Source: Enchytraeus crypticus (lineage: Eukaryota; Annelida; Clitellata; Enchytraeida; Enchytraeidae). Taken from it: a DNA stretch of 64,000 bases. Below the pieces are notes generated by a model. That model was not told the DNA's origin and did no database searches. It saw only the letters and a program-made list of their open reading frames with translations. The position numbers were made by a program, and so were the translations under genes. Shown piece after piece: positions 33,120 to 44,999 of this stretch (its first letter is position 1; each line of letters opens with the position of its first letter). The stretch is from contig CAJHZI010000481.1 of the NCBI GenBank assembly GCA_905160935.1, positions 2,310,501 to 2,374,500 of the forward strand. Direction: 5' to 3'.

Positions 33120-33315
33120 CGTACTGCAGGCTCGTGAAGTAGAAATTGATCTACCACTAATTTAGTCTCATCACAAAGTCTATAATCAAGCGCTAATGTT
33201 GTCCTCGATTTAAGTTAATATGGTTTTTGAGATACTTTCCCTTTGCATTTCTCAGCTCATGCTTGGTTGCCTCAAGTGACACAGATAATTAATCAGCCAC
33301 TGACATACAACCTTA
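33120..33315 (+). repeat. Family C, old copy
   Basis: Degenerate but in order: CTGCAGGCTCGTGAAGTA, GATCTACCACTAAT, CATCACAAAGTCTAT, ATGGTTTTTGAGATACTTTC, CATTTCTCAGCTC. Confidence 0.5.
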
Positions 33316-33479
33316 ATATCTAATAGCTAAAATAAATAAATAAGTTAAAAATGTTGAAAATATTCGTTCTTGTCTTAAGAATGGAGACTCTTTGGGAATA
33401 AATGAACAGTATTTTAAAAATTAAACGAAAACCAAATATTTACTGTCAATAAACTTGCAAAATATGAAGCCATACATCT

Positions 33480-33720
33480 ATACATCACTATCATCGTCAT
33501 CATCATAATCCTCCTCCCCTGAATCCTAGTCGAACAAGGGCCGGGTTAAACTTTTTCATTAATTTTTTAAAATTTTCCAGCAATTTCTGCAGCCTAGGCG
33601 CTTACCAACCAAATGCTCTTTCTGACGCTTGTTTTGTTGTTGGGATCTTAGTGCTCTGTCGCCTTGTACGACACGGCTGGTACATACTTCAGCACCCCGG
33701 ACACAACACGAGGGTTTAGT
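33480..33720 (+). repeat. Dispersed repeat family F with full 3' end
   Basis: Starts CATCATCATAATCCTCCTCC, then CAAGGGCCGGGTTAAAC, CAGCAATTTCTGCAGCCTAG, CTCTTTCTGACGCTTG, GTCGCCTTGTACGACACGGC and CCCCGGACACAACACGAGGG. The last block is the 3' end shared with family C. Confidence 0.8.
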
Positions 33721-34024
33721 GCGAAGAAAAACTTGGTGCAGAATACATGCACCTTAGTCTTCAGTATAGTTTTCAGTACCTGCCTTAGTTATCTTTCACG
33801 AAAATTTGCAGGTTTTGTTGTTACACATTTTAAAATAACTTAACCAAAATTTAATTAAATTTTCTCGCTGTCAGCAAACCAACGGTAGTAAAAAATAGTT
33901 GAATACTCTCAATCAGCATTATTCTGCTAATCATATGGGGATTTCTGATAAACTTGCTATAATATAAAACTGACTAGATGTGTCCGTGTGCAAAAATGCA
34001 CATATCTAGGAAAAATGGGCTCTT

Positions 34025-34105
34025 TTAACCTACCTGAATTTGAGCCCTAACATTTAAATCCTAAGTGAGACGTTCTACCAATGCATCTTACACCTCTCAG
34101 GAAAT
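34025..34105 (-). repeat. tRNA-like remnant
   Basis: Minus strand: ATTGGTAGAACGTCTCACTT, then GGGCTCAAATTC as a B-box relic. Too decayed to name the isoacceptor; SINE head or tRNA pseudogene. Confidence 0.4.
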
Positions 34106-34260
34106 TAATATCTAAAAGTTCCACATATGTGAAAAAGTGTTTTATATGGGAATTATAAATATGACGCTGCGATAAAATTCATACTCGCCATATGAAAGGG
34201 GTGCAATCAGCGTTACTTCAGTTAGACAGACAGACAGAACGGGCTCATTATATTTACAAT

Positions 34261-34372
34261 GTTAAGTTTAACGTAAGTTTCCTGTTCGGCAACATATCAC
34301 TAATGAGGAGAGCACTAGATTTCAACGCTGCACCCACTGAACCGCTGTGTAACAAGTTGCCAATATTTCATC
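34261..34372 (-). repeat. SINE family A, degenerate copy
   Basis: Minus strand: GCGGTTCAGTGGGTGCAGCG, TTGAAATC, then GAAACTTACGTTAAACTTAA. Shares tail changes with 5448-5570. Confidence 0.6.
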
Positions 34373-34423
34373 AACTCACCTCAAAAATAATATATCTAAT
34401 TTATTTTTCCCGTTCTCTTCTAG

Positions 34424-34783
34424 TATTTTTTACTCAATGCATATATTTAATTTAATGTACATTTATTAACTTTTTTAGTATTTAGCATTTACAATATTTC
34501 ATAAAGTATATTCCAAATTTGTTATTAAAAAATACACAAAATGCAGGATAAAATAGCTGATATGCTAATATAATCTTAAGCGAACCAACTGTGTCTTTTA
34601 ATTAAAGAAAACCTATCCGAAGCAATTCGTAAACATTCTGAGTTTGATAGTAAATCTGCTAATAATTTTTTATTCAATGCATACATTTAATTTAATGTAC
34701 ATTTATTAACTTTTTTGGTATTTAGCATTTACAATATTTCATAAAGTATATTTCAAATTTGTTATTTTAAAATACACAAAACA
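34424..34783. repeat. Pair of 120-bp direct repeats
   Basis: 34424-34542 and 34664-34783 match almost throughout (TTTAATTTAATGTACATTTA, GTATTTAGCATTTACAATAT, TTCATAAAGTATATT), with about 120 bp of unique sequence between. Confidence 0.9.
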
Positions 34784-35311
34784 TACATTTTACAACAAAT
34801 TTTTTTTGTTTTTGCTAATACATTTTTTGCTTTCTATAATATTCTTATACTGCACTGAACTGATTTCCTCCCTTCACCGCACTACATAGAACGGCGCTCG
34901 ATAGACTCTCTAGCGGTCGAAGGTTAATGAACTGACAGATTGTTAAGAGCAGCTCTTCATAGAAGTAGATGCTTCCTTACACGAACATATTCAGAGAGAA
35001 TCCTTGCCGAGGTCAAATGCGACAGTTTTTTGAGTACAACATTTAAAAGCGAGAAGAGACTTTATTAAATTGCACTCACGTAACCAACATGATTGAAAAT
35101 TTTATTTAAACTAATGCAGGAGAACAAGTTCTTTCACATCCAGCTCCAGCCTGGTATTCTCCTAAACCTTACGCGATATATTCGATTTAATTTGCAGTGT
35201 AAACCGATGTGGAGAATTGGCCTTTATTCTAAAGTACGCGGAAATAAAATAATTAATACTCGAGAACGAATGCTACTAATATAAAAATGTATCCAATAAA
35301 TATCGTTATGC

Positions 35312-35407
35312 ATTATATATATATATATATTTATATAAATATCAGTGTAAATATATATATATATATATATTTATGTGCATATAATTATATATATATATAT
35401 ATAATCA
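35312..35407. repeat. TA-rich microsatellite block
   Basis: Three TA runs separated by short AT-rich interruptions. Confidence 0.9.
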
Positions 35408-35571
35408 TATATATTATATACATGTAAAATATTGTAGATATAAACTCTCCATTTTAAGTCTAAGTAAATTGAGAATACATATTTAAGACTGTTTAGAGTT
35501 CCTATAGCTGCCCAATTATATTACTGCCATTAAATGTGATACACAAAGTTCTATAGATAAAGATTTGAAAT

Positions 35572-35818
35572 ACGGCGGGATTTAGCGCATTAAGTCTTGG
35601 TTTAGATGCGCGTCAATAATCTAAGTTACATCGGCCTCGGTTAGTAAATGGTTGGGTTACCACCTTTGGCGACTGAATTTTGACAGCTTTGAATGAAAAA
35701 TCTCCGGCAGCTATTGAAGCACCATCAAAAGCAACAATTACTAATAACCACTGAGAGGAAGGAGGATATGGGCATTAAAACAAAAATCTGTGCATCCCGA
35801 CCCAGTGTGTTGTTATGT
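35572..35818 (+). repeat. 5S rRNA-derived SINE (family E), copy 2
   Basis: Plus strand: CGGCGGGATTTAGCGCATTA, ATCTAAGTTACATCGGCCTC, GGTTAGTAAATGGTTGGGTT, ACCACC, then the family body (CAGCTATTGAAGCACCATCA, AAAGCAACAATTACTAATAA) and the end GACCCAGTGTGTTG. Same head-body junction as at 6.1 kb. Confidence 0.78.
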
Positions 35819-37345
35819 TAAATACTTCAATGTGCCGTAATGCCAATACATCAGCGACAATTTCAGAAATTATGATCTTAAGCTGAAGCCATATAAAATA
35901 AGCATTTTCCGACTTTGATTTAATATATAATTAGTATTTAAAAAATAATAATTGATTGAACTCAAATGGAACTTATGCATTTATTGTTAATTCTGCGAAA
36001 TCTCTATATTACTTGTATATCAATGCGCATAAAGTAGAAAAAGTCTGATAAATTATTCTTATTATATAGAGCAAGCCAATTAGTTTCTAAGTTCAATACA
36101 GATTTAGCGTATTCTATATAATAGAGGTCAGCCTACTCTACGACATTGAATAAATAGCATAAATAAATGAGAAAAGAAATGTAGATGATTAATTAAAGGC
36201 AGGTAACATGATATAAGCATACAGTGTATAAATTAATACTATTTAGCATTACATCAATGTCTATTAAAGATTAATTAGTAATTAATGTTTCTAATTAATT
36301 GTTATTATTACTTGTTATTTTATGATAGCTGATAATTATCAGGTAACTTTATAATAATATGGATAATTAAATAGGGCTGGGATACTTTAATTTAAATTTG
36401 ATAGAGACTGGAAAATTTAAATGGATAATTTAATACAGACTGAAACGACGAAATAATCTAGTAAACCAGTAAACTGTGTCTAAAAAGCTGAGATATTTTG
36501 TGTTTTAGTTTTTCTCTAAGCGGCCTATAAGAAATTTTCATTACCTTTTAGATTAACCGTACCGTATGCGTTTAATAAAAATTACATACTTTGGACTGTA
36601 TCAATAATGAATAATGAAAAATCTTTTACTGGCTCCTTCAATACACGTGTAAATAGAGCTAGTAAAAGATTTTACTAGCTCTTTCGACACTTAAAAGATT
36701 TAAGCTTTAATTATAAAACAAGATTTAACTCTGGTAAGAATTTCAAACCACTTCATCTGCTAACTGACTCAGTCTACAATCGACATATGGGTATCACCCA
36801 GAACCTATCAAAATTAGTTTTGATCATTCCGTTGCAGATCCGAACATTTACTGTTTGACCCCAATGGTTGTATTTACTAGTTAGATAATTCGCGGTTTAA
36901 ACCTTAACAGTGTCGTAAACAACGGATTAGTCACAATTTGGTATTCTGTAAGTTAAGCCGTGTCGATCCGGTTATCTTTTAAAAATAGACTCTATCGAAA
37001 AACAGAATCTTGCGAGAAGGGGAACTCAAAACTGAAACTAGTTAATTGAATACTAAGATTCTTAATCATTTACTAATCTTCCGGAGTAGGTTCGAGCAAT
37101 GGAGAGTTAAACCTACCGACAACTGCACATGTTCCTAAGAGGCTACACATGCAGATATGATATTATAAAGACTTGTAGCTCCGTGATGATGATTTCTGTG
37201 ATTAATTAGTGGCTCATACTTCAGATTAGCCTTGCATAGTTCTAGTCACTGCACCGATTGTGGCATTATACCACCAGGCTACTTGACCTTCACTTTCCAC
37301 TCAGCGCTACTATTGTATTTAGCATAGAGCGGCGCTTTATAAATG
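35819..37345. other. Nothing recognised
   Basis: AT-rich; no exon-like stretch or defined family. Confidence 0.45.
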
Positions 37346-37404
37346 TACTAATTATTATTATTATTATTATTATTATTACGATTATTATTATTATTATTAT
37401 TAAT
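37346..37404. repeat. (ATT)n microsatellite, 3' side of LINE copy 2
   Basis: About 18 ATT units with one interruption (ATTACG). Confidence 0.95.
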
Positions 37405-37631
37405 TTATTTTTATTTTACCCCGGTGTAAAGAACCTGGGGTTTGATAAAAACGATTCAAGCAATACGTGCTGAATCGCCGCCCGGCTATTGGAGGTCATA
37501 AATCGGCTTAAAAGAATTGCTGAAGCAGACTGCATGAAATCTTTGCAAAGTCATGGAAAGCCTTTGCCAAGGAAAATATGTCTCTCGCTCATTGCCGGTT
37601 TGCTCTCCAATAAGTCTGCCTATGCCTATGC

Positions 37632-37632
<1 letters not shown>
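37405..37632 (-). mobile_element. LINE 3' end, copy 2 (severely 5'-truncated)
   Basis: Matches 19164-19380 at roughly 90% by eye. On the minus strand it encodes the last residues of the LINE protein, N-E-R-E-T-Y-F-P-W-Q-R-L-S-M-T-L-Q-R-F-H and on to Y-D-L-Q-stop, then a 3' UTR with GAATCGTTTTTATC and CACCGGGG. It retains tryptophan where copy 1 has TGA, which shows that the copy 1 stop is a mutation. Bounded on both sides by (ATT)n. Confidence 0.9.

Positions 37633-37674
<42 letters not shown>
37633..37674. repeat. (ATT)n microsatellite, 5' side of LINE copy 2
   Basis: About 14 units immediately at the truncation point. Confidence 0.95.
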
Positions 37675-37689
37675 GCTAATAAAAAGCTG

Positions 37690-38750
37690 ATAAAATAATT
37701 TTTTGAAATATTTTTATTATGTTGTTATGACCAAACACATAGAATGCTTAAGAATGGAGTAAGATGGTTAAAATATGAAGCAGCTAAGGAATAAAGTACG
37801 ATTCAGATATAAATTCGATGTTGGCAGCCTCTAATAAACATGTTCGATTGTCAATGATTTTAATCTCGAATACGTCTGAATCTAAGTAATCAATCTCTAA
37901 GTAACTATAACAAAAAGTCCAGCGGATTTAAAATGGAAAATTAATGTTCGAATTGCTCCAAATCATAATTTAATAAATTTTACATAATAATAAATAAATC
38001 TTAATAAATTTTACTTTAATTAAATATAATTTATTTAATAATTTATTTAATAATATATTTAATAAATCTTACAGACATATTAGGTCACATATTAGAATAT
38101 AATTATCAAAGGCCAAACATAGCGTACTTACGATAAATACAAAACAGCAAAATAGCAAATGATATCTATACTAGGATAATAAATTGTAATGAGCTGGATA
38201 ATCAGTTATGTAGCATGCTTAGGCCTACCTGATCAAGGTTGGCATACTTATTAGAGTTTCATAAACGAGCTTTAATAGCTAGTATAATAGAGAAAATTAG
38301 AACGTATTAATTTAAATTTCTTAATACTATTAGCTTTGGAAGCCATAATTCTAGCCTAAGAGCTAAAGTATACTTTTAACGTTTATTTCTGACCCACGGC
38401 TACTATCATTACAGTCGGTTCGCCTAGGTTTCTAATCCGTGACATACTTATTCAAAAACAGACGAACTTGCTACCAACTTGCCCGTCCAAACTATATATT
38501 AAATATCATCATGGATGTCTCTAGGGATACCTCTACACAAAGAAGCTTCGATACTTTATCGCTCAGATGATCTTCTGTAAGAAGGGCCGGACTGTTTTAC
38601 AGTCGGACTAAATCGAGTAACGCAACAGTCGACTAGCATCAGTCTCACGGAAGCGACACTGCGAGAAAACGATTTGAGCAAGTTTTATGACTCCCCGTGT
38701 GGAGCAGAGTAGCAGCATGCGCTTATACGAACAGACACAAACAGACACAA
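37690..38750. other. Nothing recognised
   Basis: AT-rich, no gene or repeat family recognised. Confidence 0.45.
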
Positions 38751-38751
38751 A

Positions 38752-38872
38752 ATATGTCGGTAAGAAACTCGACCGCGGATCAGTATATGCGGGATTCAAA
38801 TCCTGGGCTCGCCGTCACTGACATTGCTTTCGAGTGAGGAAACTGACGTTAACATCAGCATTAGCAGCTTTT
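38752..38872 (+). repeat. SINE family A
   Basis: ATGTCGGTAAG (A-box part), CTCGACCGCGGATCAGTA, GGGATTCAAATCC, GGGCTCGCCGTCACTGACAT, GAGTGAGGAAACTGACGTTA. Confidence 0.82.
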
Positions 38873-38884
38873 CACAGAAAATAT

Positions 38885-39120
38885 GATCAGACACGAAATA
38901 TGGTCAGAAAAAATACAAGTAGATACTAAATACAAGCAGACATAAAATACGAGTAGATACTAAATACAAGCAGACACGAATTATGAGTAGACACAAAAAA
39001 TACGAGCAAATACTAAATACAGGGCAGATACAAAAACGAGTAGATGCTAAATACAAGCAGACACAGAATACGAGTAGATACTAAATACGAGCACATACAA
39101 AGTACTCGCAGACAAATACA
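38885..39120. repeat. Degenerate 17/34-bp tandem repeat
   Basis: Units of the type ACAAAATACGAGTAGATACT alternating with AAATACAAGCAGAC, begun just after the SINE-A copy. GACACAAACAGACACAAA just before that SINE (38730-38750) looks like the same array, so the SINE may have inserted into it. Confidence 0.8.
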
Positions 39121-39499
39121 TTCGCACAACAGCAGCAGACGTAAACTGTAATAAAACGGCTGCCGGAAAACTGAAGCAGATAAACATCTATTCGTTTAGT
39201 AATTTTTATGTTGCAGATAAATATACTTGCATGGTTCCATTTTCTTTTAACTCTTTTGTAATTAATTAGGGTATTATAACTTTATCAACTAATAGCGAAC
39301 ATTGTGTCCACTTTCACTTCAAATACATGCTTTACTTGTATGGTTGCTGCCCAGTGAAGTGAAATAAACATGATTCAGTTCAAATCAAATTCAAGTTCAT
39401 TTTGTGCTATTCAAATGCTTCCAGTAAGCACGTCTCGATAAATGAAAGTAGTTTAGCTAAATATAGCATCTGTTTCCGTAGTTCAATTATGCTGTCCTT
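39121..39499. other. Nothing recognised
   Basis: AT-rich, no feature seen. Confidence 0.45.
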
Positions 39500-39577
39500 T
39501 ATGGCCTGGCTGAGTTTCTAACTCACAATCTCTCTCATATCGAGTAAGTGCTCTACTAACTAAGCTATCTCTCCAAT
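39500..39577 (-). repeat. tRNA-like SINE head or tRNA pseudogene
   Basis: Minus strand: GGAGAGATAGCTTAGTTAGT, AGAGCACTTACTCGATATGA, GAGAGATTGTGAGTTAGAAA, CTCAGCCAGGCC. A box TAGCTTAGTTAGTAGAGC is excellent. The T arm GAGTTAGAAACTC has one change from consensus. The acceptor ends do not pair well. Confidence 0.6.
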
Positions 39578-40128
39578 ACTACTACTACTACTCTCTCCAT
39601 TGTAATTATTTCTGTATGTAAGCCTCACAGTTCGCTAGGCATCATGGTCTTCCACTAAGTAAAAGTCTTTAATGAAGTAATGTTATCCATGCACATTCAG
39701 TGTTATTTATAATTGTAAAAATAATGAACTAATATTTATACTAACATTGAAAGTACTGTTTTGATACAATAAGATCTACTACCTTATAAATCTTCTACAA
39801 GAAGAGGACGTAAAACATCGGAAAAAGCTTTAAATGAATTAATTAAAAACAAATTAACGAGAAATACGTGTTTGGTTGAAGGCCAGTTAATTAAGCGTAT
39901 AAAATAAACAGCCATTATTAAAGAAACACACGAATATAGAATATTTTTAATATTATTACAGGCCTAATAACAAATTATCGTTTTAGAAAAAAAGACTAAT
40001 GAGGATATAAATTTTACAAATACCATACAATTTTTAATTCGAACTTGGTATAGTCTTGAAGACACTGGATTGACTGGAGTAGACAGTAGGTAAACTAAAG
40101 TAGGTTAAACTCAGTACTGAAGTAGGCT

Positions 40129-40250
40129 GAAGTCAGTGGCGAAGGCGGTAGGATACCGCGGATCAGTATGTGCAGGGTTCAAATTCTGAGCTTGACCGTC
40201 ACTGACATCGCATCCGAGTGAGGAAACTGACGTTAACCTTAGCTTTTTTT
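40129..40250 (+). repeat. SINE family A
   Basis: GTCAGTGGCGAAGGCGGTAG (A box TGGCGAAGGCGG), CCGCGGATCAGTATGTGC, AGGGTTCAAATTC, CGTCACTGACATCG, GAGTGAGGAAACTGACGTTA, then a T run that could end pol III transcription. Confidence 0.85.
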
Positions 40251-40629
40251 AGCGTTTTTAGACAAGAGAAAGTCTGCCAACTGCTTTGTAACAGTGTGCG
40301 TGGCGTGCATAAAATAAATCCAGTATGTTAAGAATCTGTAATGAAAGATTTCATTTGACATTTGGCTTTGACCCGGGTAACAATATTCGATAGCATGCTA
40401 CAATATTTATCAAGGATAGAGGATACGTCTTCAGTAATTATTTTCTCGACACGAGACATCAGTCCAAGAAGCTCGTAGAGTTTTAGTCTCTCGCTACTGA
40501 ATCTTTCCGATCACGATAAATACGTGATCCTGCTTCTGGAAATTTCTCAAAACCATTTCAGCTTATGCTTATTCTGAGTAAACCATGGTTATTAAGTAAT
40601 CGGATACAATACTATGAATCATCAGTTAA

Positions 40630-40860
40630 TTAGTCCGTCAGTCAGTCAGTCAGACAGTCAATCAATCAATCAATCAATCAATCAAGCAATCAATCAAGCA
40701 ATAAATAAATCAATCAATCAATCAATCAATTAATCAGTTAATTAATTAATAATCAATCAAGAAAACAATCAATCAATCAAGAAGCAAGCAAGCAATCAAG
40801 CAAACAAGAAAAACAAACAAGCAAACACACAAACGAATAACCAGTCTGTAATTAAATCAA
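40630..40860. repeat. (AATC)n-rich low-complexity block
   Basis: CAGT units pass into CAAT/AATC and then AAGC/AAAC units. Confidence 0.9.
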
Positions 40861-42787
40861 TCAATAAAACAAATAACGGGTTTAGCAATGGTTTACTCTT
40901 TTAAATGGGACACATTTGTCAGTTGAATAGCAACTACTCTTTAAAAAACGCGAGAAAGGCCATATGAATGTGTACGTTCTACTGGCTTTGTGGCAAAAAG
41001 TTCATGAAAACAATACATTGATTAATTAAAGAATTTTTTAACTAATGAATTTTTTAATTAATGACTGTAATAATAAATGAATTAATTATCAATGATAGAA
41101 ATTAACTACATGTTGGTTTGCATGCGTTCTGTAGAAGGAGCATTCCTTTCATTTAAAAAATGCGTCTATATATAAATATAATATTTAATACATAGATATA
41201 TTAAATTCATTTTATTTCTGCACATAAACTGGTATGTACATTACATACTGTATTTATTTACTGAGAAATTGTATATGTATTCTTCCATATATCTTAGATA
41301 AATAAGTCTCAAGAAACCGAATTTTGAAACAACATTTTAATTCTTATCCAAATGTAGAATTAGTTGTTTTGGCCTACTTCATACATTTCTGTTGACGCCA
41401 AGCATTCACCAGACAATGCAAATCTTCGAAGCAGTTGCCTGGAAACGGTACAGAAAAGTCGAATAACTAAACGTGATGCTTGCCAGTAAAATTTTATGTA
41501 CAGTAATATGCCACTCAATAACTTGTTTGCAGAAGTGACACAGAGCATTGTAGCAGATTATACAAATTTATCTCAATTGATATATATATTAAAACATCAG
41601 AAATTATTTAGGTGCTTTTGTAGGTTTTTCAGCATTCTAGTTCTGTAATTCGCTATGCCTGGTCGAATTTTACTATTTTATGAGCTTCAAACTTCTTCAA
41701 TTTTATTTGTTATTGTTTCAAGTATTATGTTTTCCAGATGAGGAATACATAATTTTATTATTTTATTGGTATCTGCAATGCAACCCTTGACTACTCAGAC
41801 TTGTTCTACATTGTTTGCGTTCTCTGCTGGTTATTGGCCTTTCTGTACTTTGTAGATTTAATTATTGAAGATTTGACATTAAATTTTATCTACGGCCAGT
41901 GTTCGGATGTTGTGAAAGACACAGTAAAAATCGCAATAATAAAAATCCAGGTGACACAATTGACACAGCAATGTTTTACATTTTGCAACACTTGTAGCGT
42001 GTTGTAATGACCTTTTTGTTACACTGTATTAATTGATTTTTACCTCCTTTTTCCGTTTAATTTTAAGATATGTAGACATCTCGTAGCTGTTTAGACAAAC
42101 ATTTAAGCACGTCTTTTTTCGCCTGCCTTGCAAATTCAAGACCGATTGCTCATGAATGCTGAAATAAAGAATTGAGCACCTTTGATTTATGTATGTGGAC
42201 ATTAATTTTTCGTATAAAGTACATGTATATAGAATATCAAACTGTTATTGAAATTGTTGAAAATTGTTATCCAATGTTATTAAGTATATAAATATTCTCT
42301 TGGATATTCTAATGTAGATCACTAGCATTTGTCCGCGTAGAGCAATGCACTAATCTATTTTTTGTATTTTTGTTTGTGTCTTCAAACGTTCAGTCACTAG
42401 TTCGTTTATTTGTTTATTTCATTGTTGTTTTCTGCAGTAGATTTTCGGTAACATATTTGATATTATTATTTTGATGCAAAAGTAGGACTAGACTAATTCA
42501 ATATCGTCTGAATCTGATTCACAACATTTCGCGAAGTTAGCTGTGATAATAAAGTTGATATTCTAGATATACGGGCTTTGTCGCGAGTACTGAAAACTGA
42601 GTTTAATATTTTTGTTTCAACGACAAAAACAAAATATAATTACTTGGAGAATAGGATGATTCAACCTATAAAATGACGTTGAACCTTTATTACTGTAATT
42701 AAATATTAATAATATAAAATAATAATAATATTTTATAAGACCGATATTATATAGGTCTACATGTACGCTTTGAATTGTAAATTGCTA

Positions 42788-42788
<1 letters not shown>
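40861..42788. other. Nothing recognised
   Basis: AT-rich; small frames at 41360-41548 and 41801-42007 show no motif. Confidence 0.4.
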
Positions 42789-42821
<33 letters not shown>

Positions 42822-42955
42822 CCATATTAATTCTAATGCTAATAATATAAAAATAACAATAATAAGTATTATGATATTTGTAATTATTATTACTATTACT
42901 ATAATTATAATAATAATAATTATTATATGCAATAATAACAGCAACAATAAAAGCG
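42789..42955. repeat. (AAT)n / AT-rich block
   Basis: A pure AAT run to about 42821, then irregular ATT/AAT mixtures. Confidence 0.9.
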
Positions 42956-43262
42956 TTGATTTGTCACCCAGCCACTCGAGATCATCAAGTTTAAAAGCCC
43001 CACTCAACAGCAGGCGCCAAAAAGTTTAACTGTGATAGAAAGCATCTGCCAAAGAAAGAGGTTTACTGCCATCCACTAGAATGAATTAAGAATCTTATTT
43101 TTAAAGAGGGAAAATATTCCGTTTACTTTTCGTTCGGCGAAAATGTTTTCATCGTCATCCATGAATGCAGCACTAGCAGGGTCTGTTGAGCCCATTGGTT
43201 TAAACGCAACAGGAATGAATGGTAAATGTGCGAAAGGTCTTTGAATTTGCCGCTTCACTTTT
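42956..43262 (-). mobile_element. Diverged relative of the YLDD LINE, 3' end
   Basis: On the minus strand the frame from 43258 reads FIPVAFKPMGSTDPASAAF, aligning with VPLAIETMGPMNPEGVDF of the 19-kb LINE. Further on are F-L-W-Q-M-L-S-I-T-V (against F-P-W-Q-R-L-S-M-T-L) and G-A-F-K-L-D-D-L-E-W (against N-S-F-K-P-I-D-D-L-E). It is a broken copy of a sister family, and more than one frame is needed to follow it. Confidence 0.7.
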
Positions 43263-43329
43263 CAGCAGCCATGATGGCAGTCCAACTGATGGTAGAGTTA
43301 ATTAAGATAAGCATGCAACTCGACTACTG

Positions 43330-43375
43330 GATATCGAAGTCCCGAGGTCATCAAGTTTAAAAGTCCATAATTTTT
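43330..43375 (-). repeat. Tiny LINE 3'-end relic
   Basis: CGAGGTCATCAAGTTTAAAA matches the 3' end of the LINE relic at 42.98 kb and resembles the 19.24-kb element. Confidence 0.4.
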
Positions 43376-43385
43376 CGGTCTCTTC

Positions 43386-44900
43386 ATCTTCTAATTATTA
43401 TTACAAATTATATTACTGCTAATATAACTACTACTGTTTTATAATTTTTAATTATTACAAACTTTCATAACCTATCTTCTAGAAAGATCGAGTGAACAAA
43501 ACTGAGAAAATACTGAAAACTGAAATCGCGTTCATGAATATATAGGTATTCGGAAGCCAAGTATTATTAGGGCGCTAAACTCTTAGGAAACTCTTAGGAA
43601 GGAAATGAAAGTTAATAATGCCAAGAGACAGAAGGAAAATTTCTAAATTAAAATGATGGCGTTATTTTGTAATAAGTGAACGTAGTGTGACTATATTTAT
43701 AGACTTGTTTACAAGTAAAAGTCTAACACAATGGATTTAATTAAAGTGTTGAGTCTCGTCTTGTGTGCGGTATTGAAGTAGTTCAAACCAGTCTAAATAA
43801 TAAGAACGTCACTAAGATTTGCAGAAACTAAGCGTTCATATCTTCAAAATTAAGAAAATAAAACGTGACTATTTTAACTGGTATTGAAATATTAAATATT
43901 TGAGTATTGATGTAGAATTAGATCAATTAGATGTAAGTGCTGCAAACAGAATCTGTCTGAGTGATTTGAGCTGGTTGAAGAATAAAGTATTAAAATTTGA
44001 AGCTGAGAGATTTGCAATTGGCAATATTATGTTATAGGATGGAAGGATAGGTCTGCTAAAGAGTTTGGATTGGCTGTATCCTTCATACTTGTATTGAAGT
44101 AGCACTACAGAATGAAACAGTACATTCAAAACTGTTGTCAATAGTGGTGCAACGAATAAATTATTAACATAGACCAATATGCTATAAATAAATTCATAGT
44201 TTTAAAACTTCAATAAATTTGAATATAATTCCACAATTGCGCCTCAATATATCAGTGTAATAAGGTCATAGTTATGCTAGTGACTTTTACAATTTATTCA
44301 TTTCCAGAAAAGTATCTGCTATTAAACGGTTTTTAATTTATGAGGCTTCTATAAAAATATCGTTTTCGGCACTGCCTCTTGGTGACACAATTTGCAATCG
44401 TAATATAAGTACATCTTTGAGGGCTTCACTGACTCCCTCTACAAAGGCCCTCCCTTATCAACTAGCATCTACCCACCCAACCTGTCTTAGTTTAAATTCA
44501 CGTCAGAGAGGTGAGAAATCAATCGCCTTCTGAAAAATTCTACTTTCTGCCGATTAAGATCGATACCGTTAAACCGATGAAAGGGTTAGGATCAAGAAGA
44601 AATAATCGAATAGACTGAGATTCAATGGGCGGACATAAAGGGGTAAGGGCTCATGCATATAAGCATTTTCTGAAATACTGATAAAGATTTTTTCTAGATG
44701 GCATTTGTTCTGTGAAACGATACAACCATTATTGAAGTTCTGTCTTAACTAAAGATAACTTAGGCTACAATTTTCACAAAGAAAAATTAGCAACACTAAA
44801 AGTTCTATCAAAACTACTATGAGTAAAAAACAAATTTTCTTAATTTCACACATGATAAAGACAATCACATGTGTGTACTTCATTTACTTAATATTTACGT
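43386..44900. other. Nothing recognised
   Basis: Mostly AT-rich. 44390-44530 is less AT-rich and ends near AGAG|GTGAGA, but no frame or motif supports an exon. Confidence 0.4.
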
Positions 44901-44916
44901 GTATCAATATATACGT

Positions 44917-44945
44917 GCATAAAATGTACATTGTACATTTTATGC
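44917..44945. repeat. Perfect palindrome, 14-bp arms, 1-bp centre
   Basis: GCATAAAATGTACA and its exact reverse complement around a single T. Confidence 0.9.
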
Positions 44946-44999
44946 TGGTGAATTCGATTTTAATGTTTGGTTTAAAGTTGCATATGGCAACAAGGTAGA

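Noticed and set aside
39500-39577. A functional tRNA gene
   Set aside because: The A box is good, but the acceptor stem does not pair and the T arm is altered. It reads as a SINE head or pseudogene.
42747-43007. An 86-residue Ile/Leu-rich frame suggesting a membrane protein
   Set aside because: Most of it is translated (AAT)n. Only its first residues (G-A-F-K-L-D-D-L-E-W) are meaningful, as a LINE tail relic.
44390-44530. A host exon suggested by lower AT content and a GTGAGA downstream
   Set aside because: No extended frame, no recognisable motif, and only a partial donor match.
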